The notes below the pieces were generated by a model. The model did no database searches and had not been told where the DNA came from. It worked only from the letters and a program-made list of their open reading frames with translations. Both the position numbers and the translations under genes were made by a program. This document shows positions 30,668 to 39,669 of a stretch of DNA of 64,000 bases, piece by piece; the first letter of the stretch is position 1, and each line of letters begins with the position of its first letter. The DNA is taken from contig NZ_JAQZAL010000001.1 of NCBI RefSeq assembly GCF_028737205.1, positions 186,001-250,000 of the forward strand, in the 5' to 3' direction. Source of the DNA: Actinomycetospora lutea. GTDB lineage: Bacteria; Actinomycetota; Actinomycetes; Mycobacteriales; Pseudonocardiaceae.

Positions 30668-31882
30668 GTGAGCGCGGAGATCGGAGCCGGGACCGGACCA
30701 GCGACCGGGACGGCGACCGCGACGTCGCCCCCGACCATCGGCCGGGCCCGCACGCTGCTCCTGGCGGTGCTGTGCGGCGCCGCCGTCGCCAACATCTACT
30801 ACGCGCAGCCGCTGCTGCACACGATCGGCGAGGCGTTCGGGGTCGGCGACGGCACGGCCGGGCTGCTCGTCACCGCCTCGCAGGTCGGGTACGCCGCCGC
30901 GCTGGCGCTGCTCGTCCCGCTCGGTGACCTGCTGGAGCGCCGGCGCCTGGTGACCGTGCTGCTCGCGGCGTGTGCCGTGGTGCTCGCGCTCGCCGCCGCC
31001 GCGCCCGCGTTCGGGCTGCTCGCCGCCGCGATCGCGCTGGTCGGCGTGACGTCGGCGGTGGCGCAGATCGCCGTGCCGCTCGCGGCGTCGCTGGCCGGCG
31101 ACCACGAGCGCGGCCAGGTCGTCGGCACCGTCATGAGCGGGCTGCTCATCGGCATCCTGGGCGCCCGCACCGTCGCCGGGTTCGTGGCGGAGGCCGGCGG
31201 GTGGCGCTGGGTGTTCGGGGCGGCGGCGGGCGTCATGGTGCTGCTCGCGGCGGTCGTGCGCCTCGGGCTGCCGGTGGTGCCGCCCACCGAGTCCGCGACC
31301 TACCCGCGCCTGCTGCGCACCGTGCTCGAGCTCGTGCGCGACCAGCCCGAGCTGCGCCGGCGCATGGCGCTCGGCGCGGTCGGCATGGGCTGCTTCACGA
31401 TCCTGTGGACCTCGATCGACTTCCTGCTGTCGGCGCCGCCGTACGGCTACGGGCCCGCCGTCGTGGGCCTGTTCGGGCTCGCGGGCCTCGCCGGCGCGGC
31501 GATGGCGGTGCTGGCCGGGAAGCTCGCGGACCGGGGGCACCAGCGGCTCGTCGTCACCCTCGGACTGATCGTGCTGGCCGCCAGCTGGGGGCTGCTCGGG
31601 CTCGGCGGGGTGTCGCTGGTCGCGCTGATCGCCGGGGTGGTCGTGCTGGACCTCTGCCAGCAGGCGCTGCAGATCAGCCACCAGAGCGTGATCTACGCGC
31701 TCGCCCCGGAGGCGCGCAGCCGCGTGACGACGGCGTTCATGGTCTCGGCGTTCGCCGGCGGCACGCTGGCCTCGGCGGCGACGGCGCTGATCTACCCGGT
31801 CGGCGGCTGGCTCGGGGTCTGCGTGCTCGGCGGGGCGATCGCCCTGCTCGGCGTTGCCGTCTGGTTCCTGCCCCGGACGTGA
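30668..31882 (+). CDS. MFS transporter, 12-helix (YnfM-like)
   Basis: 404 residues from GTG 30668. 'AAVANIYYAQPLLHTIGEAFGV' (about residue 42) is the signature of the YnfM/'inner membrane transport' DHA1 subgroup, and 'LVPLGDLLERRRLVTVLL' is MFS motif A. About 12 hydrophobic segments. Substrate unknown. A large hairpin overlaps its stop and separates it from the convergent IclR gene. Confidence 0.88.
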   Translation: MSAEIGAGTGPATGTATATSPPTIGRARTLLLAVLCGAAVANIYYAQPLLHTIGEAFGVGDGTAGLLVTASQVGYAAALALLVPLGDLLERRRLVTVLLAACAVVLALAAAAPAFGLLAAAIALVGVTSAVAQIAVPLAASLAGDHERGQVVGTVMSGLLIGILGARTVAGFVAEAGGWRWVFGAAAGVMVLLAAVVRLGLPVVPPTESATYPRLLRTVLELVRDQPELRRRMALGAVGMGCFTILWTSIDFLLSAPPYGYGPAVVGLFGLAGLAGAAMAVLAGKLADRGHQRLVVTLGLIVLAASWGLLGLGGVSLVALIAGVVVLDLCQQALQISHQSVIYALAPEARSRVTTAFMVSAFAGGTLASAATALIYPVGGWLGVCVLGGAIALLGVAVWFLPRT

Positions 31883-31918
31883 GCACGCTCCGGGGCTGTC
31901 GGCCCGGAGGGTGCTCAC
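31879..31918. terminator. strong bidirectional terminator hairpin
   Basis: GTGAGCAC-G-CTCCGGG (31879-31894) pairs with CCCGGAG-G-GTGCTCAC (31903-31918) with only one internal mismatch and an 8-nt loop. It includes the stop regions of both convergent genes. Confidence 0.75.
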
Positions 31919-32637
31919 GGGGGGCGGGCGGCCAGGCGCGCGGAGAGATCGGTCGCGGCGGCGGCGGTCGCGGCGGCGTGCGCGGCGAGGGACGGGCGCA
32001 GGCGCTCGGCGGGCCCGGACACGGTGAGCGCCGCGACGACGCCGCCGTGGAACCCGCGCACCGGGGCGGCGGCGCCCGCCAGACCGGGGTCGAACTCCCC
32101 GTCGACCACCGCGTACCCCGCCGCGCGCACCCGCTCGAGCACCGCCGGCTCGGCCCCGACGGCGCGGGCGGCGGCCGCGTCGCGCTCGCTGAGCAGGACC
32201 CGCCCGGTGGAGGTCGTGGCCACCGGGATGTCGTCGACGTCGAAGCGGGGCCGCGCCGGTCCGCCGCCGGCCTCGGCGGTCAGCACCGTCGCGACCCGGG
32301 TGCCGTGCAGCCGGCACAGCGACGCGTTCTCTCCGGTCCGCGCGGCCAGCGACACCAGCGCGGGCCCGGCGACGTGCACCAAGCGGGCCTCGGTGGTGCG
32401 GGCCGCGAGGGCGTAGAGCCGCCAGCCCAGCCCGTAGCGCCGGCTCGCGGTGTCGCGCTCGACGAGCCCCTCGGCCTCGAGCGCGGCCAGGGCCCGCGAC
32501 ACCTGGCTGGGCCCGCGCCTGGTCAGCTCGGCCAGGCGCACCACCCCGAGCCCGCCGGCGAGGGCCTCGGGCGAGGCCAGCGCGTCGAGCAGCTCCGTGT
32601 CGCGGCGCAGGCCCGCGGACATCGTCGGGCCGGTCAC
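31915..32637 (-). CDS. IclR-family transcriptional regulator
   Basis: 240 residues; GTG 32637 overlaps the stop of the membrane gene (GTGA), with ATG 32622 as alternative. The winged helix is at about residues 20-75 ('GVVRLAELTRRGPSQVSRALAALEAEGLVERD'), followed by the effector domain ('VATTSTGRVLLSERDAAAARAVG', 'RAAGYAVVDGEFDPGLAGAAAPVRGFHGGVVAALTVSG' in parts). IclR proteins usually control catabolic genes; the divergent enolase-superfamily and Fe-alcohol dehydrogenase genes beyond the small membrane gene are likely targets. Confidence 0.9.
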   Translation of the reverse strand: MTGPTMSAGLRRDTELLDALASPEALAGGLGVVRLAELTRRGPSQVSRALAALEAEGLVERDTASRRYGLGWRLYALAARTTEARLVHVAGPALVSLAARTGENASLCRLHGTRVATVLTAEAGGGPARPRFDVDDIPVATTSTGRVLLSERDAAAARAVGAEPAVLERVRAAGYAVVDGEFDPGLAGAAAPVRGFHGGVVAALTVSGPAERLRPSLAAHAAATAAAATDLSARLAARPP

Positions 32638-33083
32638 GCCAGCACCAGCATGACGAGCGCGACCACCCCGCCGAGCGTCCACGCGGCGGTGCGCCACCAG
32701 TTGGTGCGGGTGAGCCGGGCGAGGACGTCGGGGTCGTAGCCCCGCGCCAGCCGCTCGTGGCAGGGCATTGAGATCGCCAGGGTGACGGCCACCGTCGCGG
32801 CGCCGCAGACCCCGGCGGCGAGGGCGGCGACGAGGGGGACCCCGGGCGGCCGCCAGACCAGCAGGACCGCGCAGGTCAGGCCCTGCACCAGCCACGGTCC
32901 ACCGATGATCTGGCCCATCAGGCGGGTGTGGCGCTGGTGCAACGCGACCCAGCCGGAGCGCTCCATGGCCGCGAAGCCCGGGTAGACCAGCAGCTGGATG
33001 ATCCAGACCAGGCCCGTGCAGAACCACACGGCGGCGGTGTGGGCGCCGAGCAGCAGGGTCCCGGCCAGGTCATTTGCGCTCAC
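32634..33083 (-). CDS. four-helix membrane protein of unknown function
   Basis: 149 residues from GTG 33083. Four hydrophobic segments: 'TLLLGAHTAAVWFCTGLVWIIQLLVYP' (in parts), 'GQIIGGPWLVQGLTCAVLLVW', 'LVAALAAGVCGAATVAVTLAI' and 'TAAWTLGGVVALVMLVLA'. 'QLLVYPGFAAMERSGWVALHQRHTRLMG' (about 30-58) is a conserved-looking loop with His and Arg residues. Similar small proteins exist across bacteria without known role. The stop overlaps the IclR start, so the two are one operon. Confidence 0.7.
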   Translation of the reverse strand: MSANDLAGTLLLGAHTAAVWFCTGLVWIIQLLVYPGFAAMERSGWVALHQRHTRLMGQIIGGPWLVQGLTCAVLLVWRPPGVPLVAALAAGVCGAATVAVTLAISMPCHERLARGYDPDVLARLTRTNWWRTAAWTLGGVVALVMLVLA

Positions 33084-33153
33084 CGCACGGATTGTTGCCG
33101 AGGGTTCGCGGCGGCGCCTGTACTGGCGGCGACCGCCCCGGGAGAGACGCACC

Positions 33154-34239
33154 GTGAAGATCACCGACATCCGCCTCGAGCACCGCGAGACCGTGCTCGA
33201 CCCGCCCTGCCACGCCGCCTGGGACCCCGAGCCCCGCACGCGCTTCGCCGCCACGATCGTCCGCGTCGAGACCGACGAGGGTGTCGTCGGCGTCGGCTCG
33301 GGCGACACGATGGCGGGCTTCGACGACCACCGCGAGCTGTTCCTCGGCACCGACCCGCTCGCCACCGAGGTCCAGGTCCGGCGCATCGAGTCGGTCGGCT
33401 TCCACGCCGGGCGCTTCTGGCCGCTCGAGGCCGCGATCTGGGACATCGTCGGCCAGGTCGCCGGGCTGCCGGTGGCCACGCTGTTCGGCGGGGTCACCGA
33501 CCGCCTGCCGGTCTACGCGTCGTGGTGCTCCGAGCAGGCGCCCGGCCGCCGGGCCGAGGACGCGCACCGGCTCGTCGAGCAGGGCGTCCGCGCGGTCAAG
33601 ATCCGGGCGCATCCCCGCCGGCTGCGGCAGGGCGTCGCCGCCGTCGCCGCGGTCCGCGAGGCCGTCGGCGACCGGCTCGACATCATGGTCGACCTCAACC
33701 AGGCCTGGCGGATGGCCGGCGACGTCACCGAGCCCCTCGAGCTCGCCGAGGTCCGCCGCGTGGTGCGCCGCCTCGCCGAGCACGACGTCGCGTGGGTCGA
33801 GGAACCGCTGCCCTACGCCGACGCCGACGGCCACCGGATGCTGCGCGCCGACAACCCGGGCCTGCGGATCGCGGCGGGCGAGATGCTCGACTCGCTGCCG
33901 CAGACGCTCGCGCTGCTCGAGGCCGACGCGCTCGACGTCTACCAGGCCGACGTCGTGCTCGCGCTCGGCATGACGCGCGCCCGCCAGCTCGCCGAGGCCG
34001 CCCGGGCCCGGCACCGCCGCTTCACCCCGCACACGTGGACCAACGGGCTCGGCCTGCTGGCGAACCTGCACGTCGCGGCCGGGGTCGGCGCCGGGCCGTA
34101 CCTGGAGTTCCCCGACGACCCGGCCGGCGGCTGGACCCCCGAGCGCCGCGACTTCGTGCTCGCCGAGCCGCTGCGCCCGGACGCCGACGGCATGCTGGTC
34201 GTGCCCGACGCGCCCGGCCTGGGCGCCGTGCTGTCGTGA
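33154..34239 (+). CDS. mandelate racemase/muconate-lactonizing enzyme family protein
   Basis: 361 residues from GTG 33154 (GGAGAG upstream). Enolase-superfamily layout: capping domain at 1-120, then a barrel with 'VRAVKIRAHPRRL' (KxR/K catalytic strand, about 152), metal ligands in 'MVDLNQAW' (Asp), 'WVEEPLPY' (Glu) and 'RIAAGEM' (Glu), and 'HRRFTPHTWTNG' (His at the end of strand 7). It abstracts an alpha proton from a carboxylate, probably a sugar acid or similar (dehydratase or racemase). The Fe-alcohol dehydrogenase follows 28 nt later and the IclR regulator is divergent, so this is a catabolic unit; substrate unknown. Confidence 0.88.
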   Translation: MKITDIRLEHRETVLDPPCHAAWDPEPRTRFAATIVRVETDEGVVGVGSGDTMAGFDDHRELFLGTDPLATEVQVRRIESVGFHAGRFWPLEAAIWDIVGQVAGLPVATLFGGVTDRLPVYASWCSEQAPGRRAEDAHRLVEQGVRAVKIRAHPRRLRQGVAAVAAVREAVGDRLDIMVDLNQAWRMAGDVTEPLELAEVRRVVRRLAEHDVAWVEEPLPYADADGHRMLRADNPGLRIAAGEMLDSLPQTLALLEADALDVYQADVVLALGMTRARQLAEAARARHRRFTPHTWTNGLGLLANLHVAAGVGAGPYLEFPDDPAGGWTPERRDFVLAEPLRPDADGMLVVPDAPGLGAVLS

Positions 34240-34267
34240 GATCCCCCGATCGTCGAGGAGGAGCCGC

Positions 34268-35470
34268 GTGACCGGCCCCCTGACCACCTCCCCGTGCGCC
34301 GGCGTCGCCGCCGGCACCGCGTTCCTGTCCGGCTCCGGGCCGGTCGTCGACTTCGGGCCCGGCGCGGTGGCCCGAATCCCCGACCACCTGGCCGCCCAGG
34401 GGGCCCGGCGGGTGCTGGTGGTCACCGACGCCGGGCTCCGGGCCGCCGGGGTCGTCGACGCGGTGACCGGCCCCCTCGCCGCGGCCGGGGTCGCGGTCGA
34501 GGTGTACGACGCCGTGCGCGGCAACCCCTCGGTCGAGGTCGTCGAGCGGGGCGCCGACCACGCGCGGGACCTGGGCCTCGACCTCGTCCTGGCCCTCGGT
34601 GGCGGGTCGAGCCTCGACGCGGCGAAGGGGATCGCCCTGCTGGCGCCGAGCCCGGGCGCCCGGGCCGACGGCAGCGGCGCGATGCCCGCGGCGGGCCTGC
34701 CGGTGGTGGCGGTCCCGACCACCGCGGGCACCGGCGCGGAGACCAACGGATTCGGCGTCCTCGAGGACGCGGCGACCCGGCAGAAGGTCTACTGCGGCGA
34801 CGCCGGCGTGGTGCCCCGGGTCGCCGTGCTCGACCCCGAGCTCACCTACGGGCTGCCCGCGCCCGCCACCGCCGCGACCGGGGTCGACGCGCTCGTGCAC
34901 GGCCTCGAGTCGCTCGCCTCGCGGGGCCGCGACCCGATGAGCGAGGCGTTCGCCGCCGAGGCCGTGCGGCGCGCCTGGACCTGGCTGCCCGTCGCGGTCG
35001 CCGACGCGGGGGAGACGCAGCGGAGCGGAGCTCGACCCGACGAGACGGGCCGCCGGGCGCGCGCCGAGATGCTCGTCGCGGCCCACCTCGCCGGCCAGGC
35101 GCTCACCCGCAGCGGCCTGGGCCTCGTGCACGGGCTGGCGCACGCGCTCAGCCTGCACACCGGCGCCGTCCACGGCCTGGCGCTGGCTGCCGTCCTGCCC
35201 GAGGTCGTGGGCTGGTCGCTCGAGGCCGACCCGGCCGGATGGGGGCGCGCGGCCGAGGCGGCCGGGCTCCCCGCGGCGTCCGCGCTGCCCGACGCGCTCG
35301 CCGGGGTGCTCGACGCCACCGGGACCCGGGTCTCCGTCGCCGACCTGCACGCGGGCCCCGACCTGCACGAGCCGCTGGCCCGGACGGCCATGGCCGACCC
35401 GGTCAGCCGCAACGCCCCCCGGCACCCGATGTCGGCGCAGGAACTGGTCGCCCTGCTGGGCAGATGCTGA
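34268..35470 (+). CDS. iron-containing alcohol dehydrogenase
   Basis: 400 residues from GTG 34268 with GGAGGAG upstream. The N-terminal nucleotide domain has 'DLVLALGGGSSLDAAKGIALL' (about residue 105) and 'VPTTAGTGAETNGFGV' (about 152). Metal ligands lie in 'GVDALVHGLES' (Asp, His, about 203) and 'GLVHGLAHALSLHTGAVHG' (two His, about 290). It oxidises an alcohol or reduces an aldehyde with NAD(P). An insertion 'GETQRSGARPDETG' (about 254) is encoded by a copy of the dispersed repeat and is not needed by the fold. Same operon as the enolase-superfamily gene. Confidence 0.9.
   Translation: MTGPLTTSPCAGVAAGTAFLSGSGPVVDFGPGAVARIPDHLAAQGARRVLVVTDAGLRAAGVVDAVTGPLAAAGVAVEVYDAVRGNPSVEVVERGADHARDLGLDLVLALGGGSSLDAAKGIALLAPSPGARADGSGAMPAAGLPVVAVPTTAGTGAETNGFGVLEDAATRQKVYCGDAGVVPRVAVLDPELTYGLPAPATAATGVDALVHGLESLASRGRDPMSEAFAAEAVRRAWTWLPVAVADAGETQRSGARPDETGRRARAEMLVAAHLAGQALTRSGLGLVHGLAHALSLHTGAVHGLALAAVLPEVVGWSLEADPAGWGRAAEAAGLPAASALPDALAGVLDATGTRVSVADLHAGPDLHEPLARTAMADPVSRNAPRHPMSAQELVALLGRC
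35011..35041 (+). repeat. dispersed ~30-bp repeat (copy B) inside the Fe-ADH gene
   Basis: GGAGACGCAGCGGAGCGGAG then CTCGACC resembles copies A (about 23456-23485) and C (about 42279-42307), with the middle rearranged from GGAGCGCAGC to GCAGCGGAGC. It lies in frame and encodes an inserted loop of about 10 residues. Confidence 0.6.
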
Positions 35471-35643
35471 GCGTTCGCCCGGATTTTGGGTTGTGCAACA
35501 GGTTTTCGGCCGGAGTCCTCGCTGTGCGCGTAGAGCGCGGGGCAGGCGGTCCTTACCGTCGGAAGTGTGATCGACCAGCGGGCCCGCGCGGGCGACGCAC
35601 CGATGTCGCCGCCCCGCTCCCCCCGGATCCCGCAGGAGGACCC

Positions 35644-36894
35644 GTGACCGCACTCGAGACCATCCCCGAGCACGTCACCCGGATCAACGACGCCAAGACC
35701 CCGACCGGCCCGGGCCGGCCCGGTGCCAGCACGGCGCACATCACGCCGTCCACCGAGCACCTCACGACCGACGACATCGAGCGCCTCGGCGCCGAGCTGG
35801 AGGCCATCCGCGACCGCGTGATGTCCTCGCTGGGCGACGACGACGCGCGCTACATCCGCCGGGTCATCCGCTCGCAGCGCGGCTTCGAGGCGGCGGGACG
35901 CATCCTGCTGCTCGGCGCACTCTTCCCGCCGGCGTTCCTCGCGGGCACCGCGTCGCTCGCCCTTGCCAAGATCCTCGAGAACATGGAGATCGGCCACAAC
36001 GTCCTGCACGGCCAGTGGGACTGGATGCGCGACCCGGAGATCAACTCCACGACGTGGGAGTGGGACCACGTCTCCACGGCCAAGAGCTGGCAGCAGACCC
36101 ACAACTACCTGCACCACACGTACACCAACGTGCACGGCAAGGACCGCGACATCGGCTACAACGTGCTCCGGGTCGACCCGGAGCAGGAGTGGCACCCGAT
36201 CTACCTGTTCCAGACCTTCACGAACGCCGGTCTGGCCATGATCTTCGAGTGGGGCATCGCGGCCTTCGACCTCGAGCTGGACGAGATCCAGCGCGGCGAG
36301 AAGACCTGGAAGGACAAGCTCCCCGAGCTCAAGAAGATGGGCCGTAAGGCCGGCAAGCAGGCGCTCAAGGACTTCGTGGTGTTCCCGGCGCTGTCCGGCC
36401 CCTCGTTCGTCCCCGCCCTCGTCGGCAGCGTGCTGGCCAACATCATCCGCAACGTCTGGTCGCACGCGGTGATCTTCTGCGGGCACTTCCCCGTCGAGGT
36501 GGAGACCTTCGACGAGGAGCGGCTGGAGAACGAGTCGCAGGCCGAGTGGTACGTCCGCCAGATGCTCGGCTCCGCCAACATCGACGGCTCGGTCCTGCTG
36601 CACGTCATGACCGGGAACCTCTCGCACCAGATCGAGCACCACCTCTTCCCGGACATGCCCTCGCGGCGCTACCGCACGATCGCGCCCGAGATCCGCGACC
36701 TCTGCCGCCGCTACGGCCTGCCCTACCACTCGGGGCCGATGTGGAAGCAGTACGGCGGCGTGCTCGCGAAGATCGCGCGCCTGTCCTTCCCCGGTGGTCA
36801 CCGGGGCCTCGCCAAGCGGCGCCTGCGGGCCCTGCCCTTCGGCCGCCGGCGCGCCGAGTCCCTCGACCGCACGGCCGCCCCCGCCGCGGCCTGA
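35644..36894 (+). CDS. desA3: DesA3-like acyl-CoA/fatty-acid desaturase
   Basis: 416 residues from GTG 35644 with AGGAGG nine bases upstream. The three histidine clusters of membrane di-iron desaturases are seen: 'IGHNVLHGQWDWM' (about 120), 'QQTHNYLHHTYTNVHG' (about 155) and 'GNLSHQIEHHLFPDMP' (about 328). 'ENMEIGHNVLHGQWDW' closely follows mycobacterial DesA3 (Rv3229c), a stearoyl-CoA delta-9 desaturase that makes oleate for membrane lipids. DesA3 normally works with a flavoprotein/ferredoxin reductase (Rv3230c type); none is encoded next to it here. The convergent neighbour is a PucR-type regulator. Confidence 0.9.
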   Translation: MTALETIPEHVTRINDAKTPTGPGRPGASTAHITPSTEHLTTDDIERLGAELEAIRDRVMSSLGDDDARYIRRVIRSQRGFEAAGRILLLGALFPPAFLAGTASLALAKILENMEIGHNVLHGQWDWMRDPEINSTTWEWDHVSTAKSWQQTHNYLHHTYTNVHGKDRDIGYNVLRVDPEQEWHPIYLFQTFTNAGLAMIFEWGIAAFDLELDEIQRGEKTWKDKLPELKKMGRKAGKQALKDFVVFPALSGPSFVPALVGSVLANIIRNVWSHAVIFCGHFPVEVETFDEERLENESQAEWYVRQMLGSANIDGSVLLHVMTGNLSHQIEHHLFPDMPSRRYRTIAPEIRDLCRRYGLPYHSGPMWKQYGGVLAKIARLSFPGGHRGLAKRRLRALPFGRRRAESLDRTAAPAAA

Positions 36895-36903
36895 TCGTCG
36901 CCC

Positions 36904-36920
36904 GACCCGGCGGCCGGGTC
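36904..36920. terminator. short hairpin between desA3 and PucR-type gene
   Basis: GACCCGG (36904-36910), loop CGG, CCGGGTC (36914-36920). It stands in a 40-nt convergent gap and could terminate either transcript; there is no T-tract. Confidence 0.5.
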
Positions 36921-36934
36921 CGACGGGGGAGCGG

Positions 36935-38212
36935 TCAGCCCTCGGCGAGGCCCGGGCCGCCGGCGCGCAGCGCCAGGGCGACCTCGAGGCGCCCGACGGG
37001 GTCGTCGAGGACGCCCGCGAACGCCTCCTTGAGCCGGGCGAGCCGGTAGCGCACCGTCTGCGGGTGCACGTGCAGGCGCGTGGCCGCCTCGCCCACGTCG
37101 CCGTGCGCGTCGAGCCACGCGGTCAGCGTGGTGACGGCCCGGTCGCGTGCCGCCGAGGTCATGCGCCGCAGCGGCTCGAGGCGCTGGGCCACGAGGTCGG
37201 CGGTGAGGGTGACGTCGGCGTGCAGGAGCAGCACGAGCAGGTGGTCCTCGCTGCGCACGAGCCCCTCGCCGGGCAGGCTGCCGTCCTGCTGCAGCGCCCA
37301 GGCGGCGCGGGCGCGCGTGACGGTGCGGGGCACCTGGTCGGGCGTGACCGTCGGCCCGAGCACCGCCGGCGTCCCGCGCAGGGCGTCGGCGAGGGCGTCG
37401 ACGCGGCCCGGCCCGTCCGGGTCGGGGACGAACACGACGCCCACCCCGTCCACCGCGGACGCGGCGATCTCGGCCGGGAGGCGCCGGCACGCGACGGCCA
37501 GCGACTCCTCGGCCAGCACCAGCGCGCCGAGGGTCTTCGGCGGCGTCCACCCCGCCTCCCGGGCGAGGGACTCCAGCTCCGACGGCTCCGGGGCCGGCGT
37601 GCGGCACAGCCGCTCGACCAGCGCGTGCTGCCGCGCCTGGCGTGACCCGGCCGCCAGGGACTGCTCGTAGGCGTAGCCCGAGACCGAGGCGGCGGCGAGC
37701 TGCTCGATGTAGGCGAACAGGGCCTCCGCGAGCCGGAAGATGTCGTCCGCGCCGAGCCCCAGGTCGTCCGGGGCGTGGGCGCCGCCCGTCCCGTTGCGGC
37801 CGCTGCCGTCGCTGCCGTCGCTGCCGTCGCTGCCCTCGCTGGCGGCGGCGATGCGGCGCCACAGCACGCGCGAGCCGATCCGGTAGGCGCTCTGCAGGGC
37901 GTCCATCGTGCGGCCGTGGCGGTGCTCCACGCGGCCGAGCTCGAAGTAGACGGTGGTGTCCGGCAGCGCGTCGTCGGTGCCGAGCAGGTCGAGGAACTGG
38001 TCGAGCGCCACGGAGACGCCGAGGCGGATTCTTCGCCCGAACTCGCCGTCCATCGACAGCGCGTACTCGGCGATCTCCGCCCGCACCGTCGCGATGATCT
38101 CGTCGCCGGTCCCGAGCACCACGGGGCGCAGCCGGTCGCCCGCCGTCGCGGGGACGTCGGCCCACGGATGCCGTCGCGATGCGTCCGTCACCGCGCACAC
38201 ACCGTCGCTCAC
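36935..38212 (-). CDS. PucR/CdaR-type helix-turn-helix regulator
   Basis: 425 residues from GTG 38212. The C-terminal HTH_30 is '[38 protein letters not shown]' (about 355-400, read in parts), the PucR signature. The N-terminal half ('[33 protein letters not shown]') is the sensory part seen in RsbRD/PucR-like proteins. A 9-bp microsatellite (GCTGCCGTC, 37802-37837) encodes an SDG repeat in the middle, which may vary in length between strains. It may regulate desA3, with which it is convergent, or distant genes. Confidence 0.85.
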   Translation of the reverse strand: MSDGVCAVTDASRRHPWADVPATAGDRLRPVVLGTGDEIIATVRAEIAEYALSMDGEFGRRIRLGVSVALDQFLDLLGTDDALPDTTVYFELGRVEHRHGRTMDALQSAYRIGSRVLWRRIAAASEGSDGSDGSDGSGRNGTGGAHAPDDLGLGADDIFRLAEALFAYIEQLAAASVSGYAYEQSLAAGSRQARQHALVERLCRTPAPEPSELESLAREAGWTPPKTLGALVLAEESLAVACRRLPAEIAASAVDGVGVVFVPDPDGPGRVDALADALRGTPAVLGPTVTPDQVPRTVTRARAAWALQQDGSLPGEGLVRSEDHLLVLLLHADVTLTADLVAQRLEPLRRMTSAARDRAVTTLTAWLDAHGDVGEAATRLHVHPQTVRYRLARLKEAFAGVLDDPVGRLEVALALRAGGPGLAEG

Positions 38213-38329
38213 GAGCCCAGTGTCGCAGGATCGCGGGGAGACGTCAGGAATCCGCGCACGGCAGCGGCCGCGACGTGGCGCACGTGACTCGCGCGGGCGG
38301 TGCTCGGGGCCACGGTCCACGATGGTCCG

Positions 38330-39628
38330 GTGCGTGGTCCGTTGCGACGAGTGGCGGACCGCCGTGTGCGTGCTCTGCTCGCCGACCTCCGGATGCGGCT
38401 CGCCGACGAGCTCCGCGCCCCCGGCGCGCGGACGTCGCTGCTGGTCGGGGGCGTGGCGGCGCTCGTCGCCGCGTCGGGGCTGCGGCCGCTGACGCGCCGC
38501 TGGCCGGCCGCGGTGGTGGGGAGCCTGCTGTCCTCGACGGCCACCGAGACCCCGCGGGCGACGGCGCTGCTCGTCGGCGCGGGCGCCGGGGTGGCGCTGC
38601 GGCGGGGGGCGGCGGGCAACCCGGCGGGCCGGGTCGGTCTCGCCGTGGCGGGCAGCGCGGTCGGCGTGCTGCTCGCGCTGGACCAGGGCGCGCGCGCCGA
38701 CGCCGAGAACCTCGCCGAGGCCCTCTCCGCCGAGCTCGGGCCCGTCGAGCTCCCGGCGCGCGGCACGTTGTTGCGCTCGATCCTCGGCCGCAGCCGCTAC
38801 GCCACGGCCCGCGACGTCGCCTACGGCCCCGACCCGGTCGCGAACCTGCTCGACATCTGGCGCGACCCGCTGCTCGCGCCCGACGCCCGCGCCCCGGTGC
38901 TCGTGCAGATCCACGGGGGCGCGTGGTCGTCGGGCAGCAAGGCCGCCGACGCCAACCCCCTGATGGCGCACATGGTCGGGCGGGGCTGGGTGTGCGTCAG
39001 CGTCGACTACCGCCTCGGGCCCGCGGAGCGCTGGCCCGCGCAGATCGTCGACATCAAGCGGGCCCTGGCCTGGACCCGCGCCCACATCGCCGAGCACGGC
39101 GGCGACCCCGACCGCATCGCGATCACCGGCGGGTCGTCCGGCGCCCACCTCGCCGCCCTCGCCGCGCTGACCCCCGGCGCCTGGCAACCCGGGTTCGCCG
39201 ACGCGGACACCTCGGTCGCCGCGGCCGTGTGCCTCTACGGCATCTACGACCTGACCAGCGACGACGGCAGCGGCACCCTCGACGAGCTGCTCGCCGAGAC
39301 GATGATGCCCACGGTCCTCGACGAGGACGCCCACCCGTACGTGGCCGCGTCCCCGTCGGCGCGCGTGCACGCGGGGGCGCCGCCGTTCATGGTGCTGCAC
39401 GGCACCGGCGACGCGATCGTCGTCCCGGCCCAGAGCCGCGCCTTCGTGGCGCGGCTGCGGGCGGTGTCGCGCGCCCCGGTGGTGCACGCCGAGCTGGCCC
39501 ACGCCCAGCACGGCTTCGACCTCGTGCCGACCCCCCGCACCCTGGCCGCGGTCCGGGCCGTCGCGGCGTTCCTGGAGACGGTGGTCGGACGGGGCCACCC
39601 CACGGTCCGCGGCCCGGGCGATCGATAG
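38330..39628 (+). CDS. alpha/beta hydrolase (esterase/lipase, HSL-like)
   Basis: 432 residues if GTG 38330 is used; GTG 38300 would add ten, and neither has a clear ribosome-binding site. Three or four N-terminal hydrophobic stretches (residues 35-130) suggest membrane association. The hydrolase domain begins near 165 with '[15 protein letters not shown]' (HGG oxyanion loop), the nucleophile elbow '[13 protein letters not shown]' (GxSxG), '[10 protein letters not shown]' (Asp) and 'HAQHGFDLV' (His). It should hydrolyse a carboxylester, perhaps a lipid. It precedes thrS by 41 nt but is not expected to be functionally linked. Confidence 0.85.
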   Translation: MRGPLRRVADRRVRALLADLRMRLADELRAPGARTSLLVGGVAALVAASGLRPLTRRWPAAVVGSLLSSTATETPRATALLVGAGAGVALRRGAAGNPAGRVGLAVAGSAVGVLLALDQGARADAENLAEALSAELGPVELPARGTLLRSILGRSRYATARDVAYGPDPVANLLDIWRDPLLAPDARAPVLVQIHGGAWSSGSKAADANPLMAHMVGRGWVCVSVDYRLGPAERWPAQIVDIKRALAWTRAHIAEHGGDPDRIAITGGSSGAHLAALAALTPGAWQPGFADADTSVAAAVCLYGIYDLTSDDGSGTLDELLAETMMPTVLDEDAHPYVAASPSARVHAGAPPFMVLHGTGDAIVVPAQSRAFVARLRAVSRAPVVHAELAHAQHGFDLVPTPRTLAAVRAVAAFLETVVGRGHPTVRGPGDR

Positions 39629-39669
39629 GCTCGGGGGGACAACCGTTCGGAATCGGAGGAGGGTCCGTC

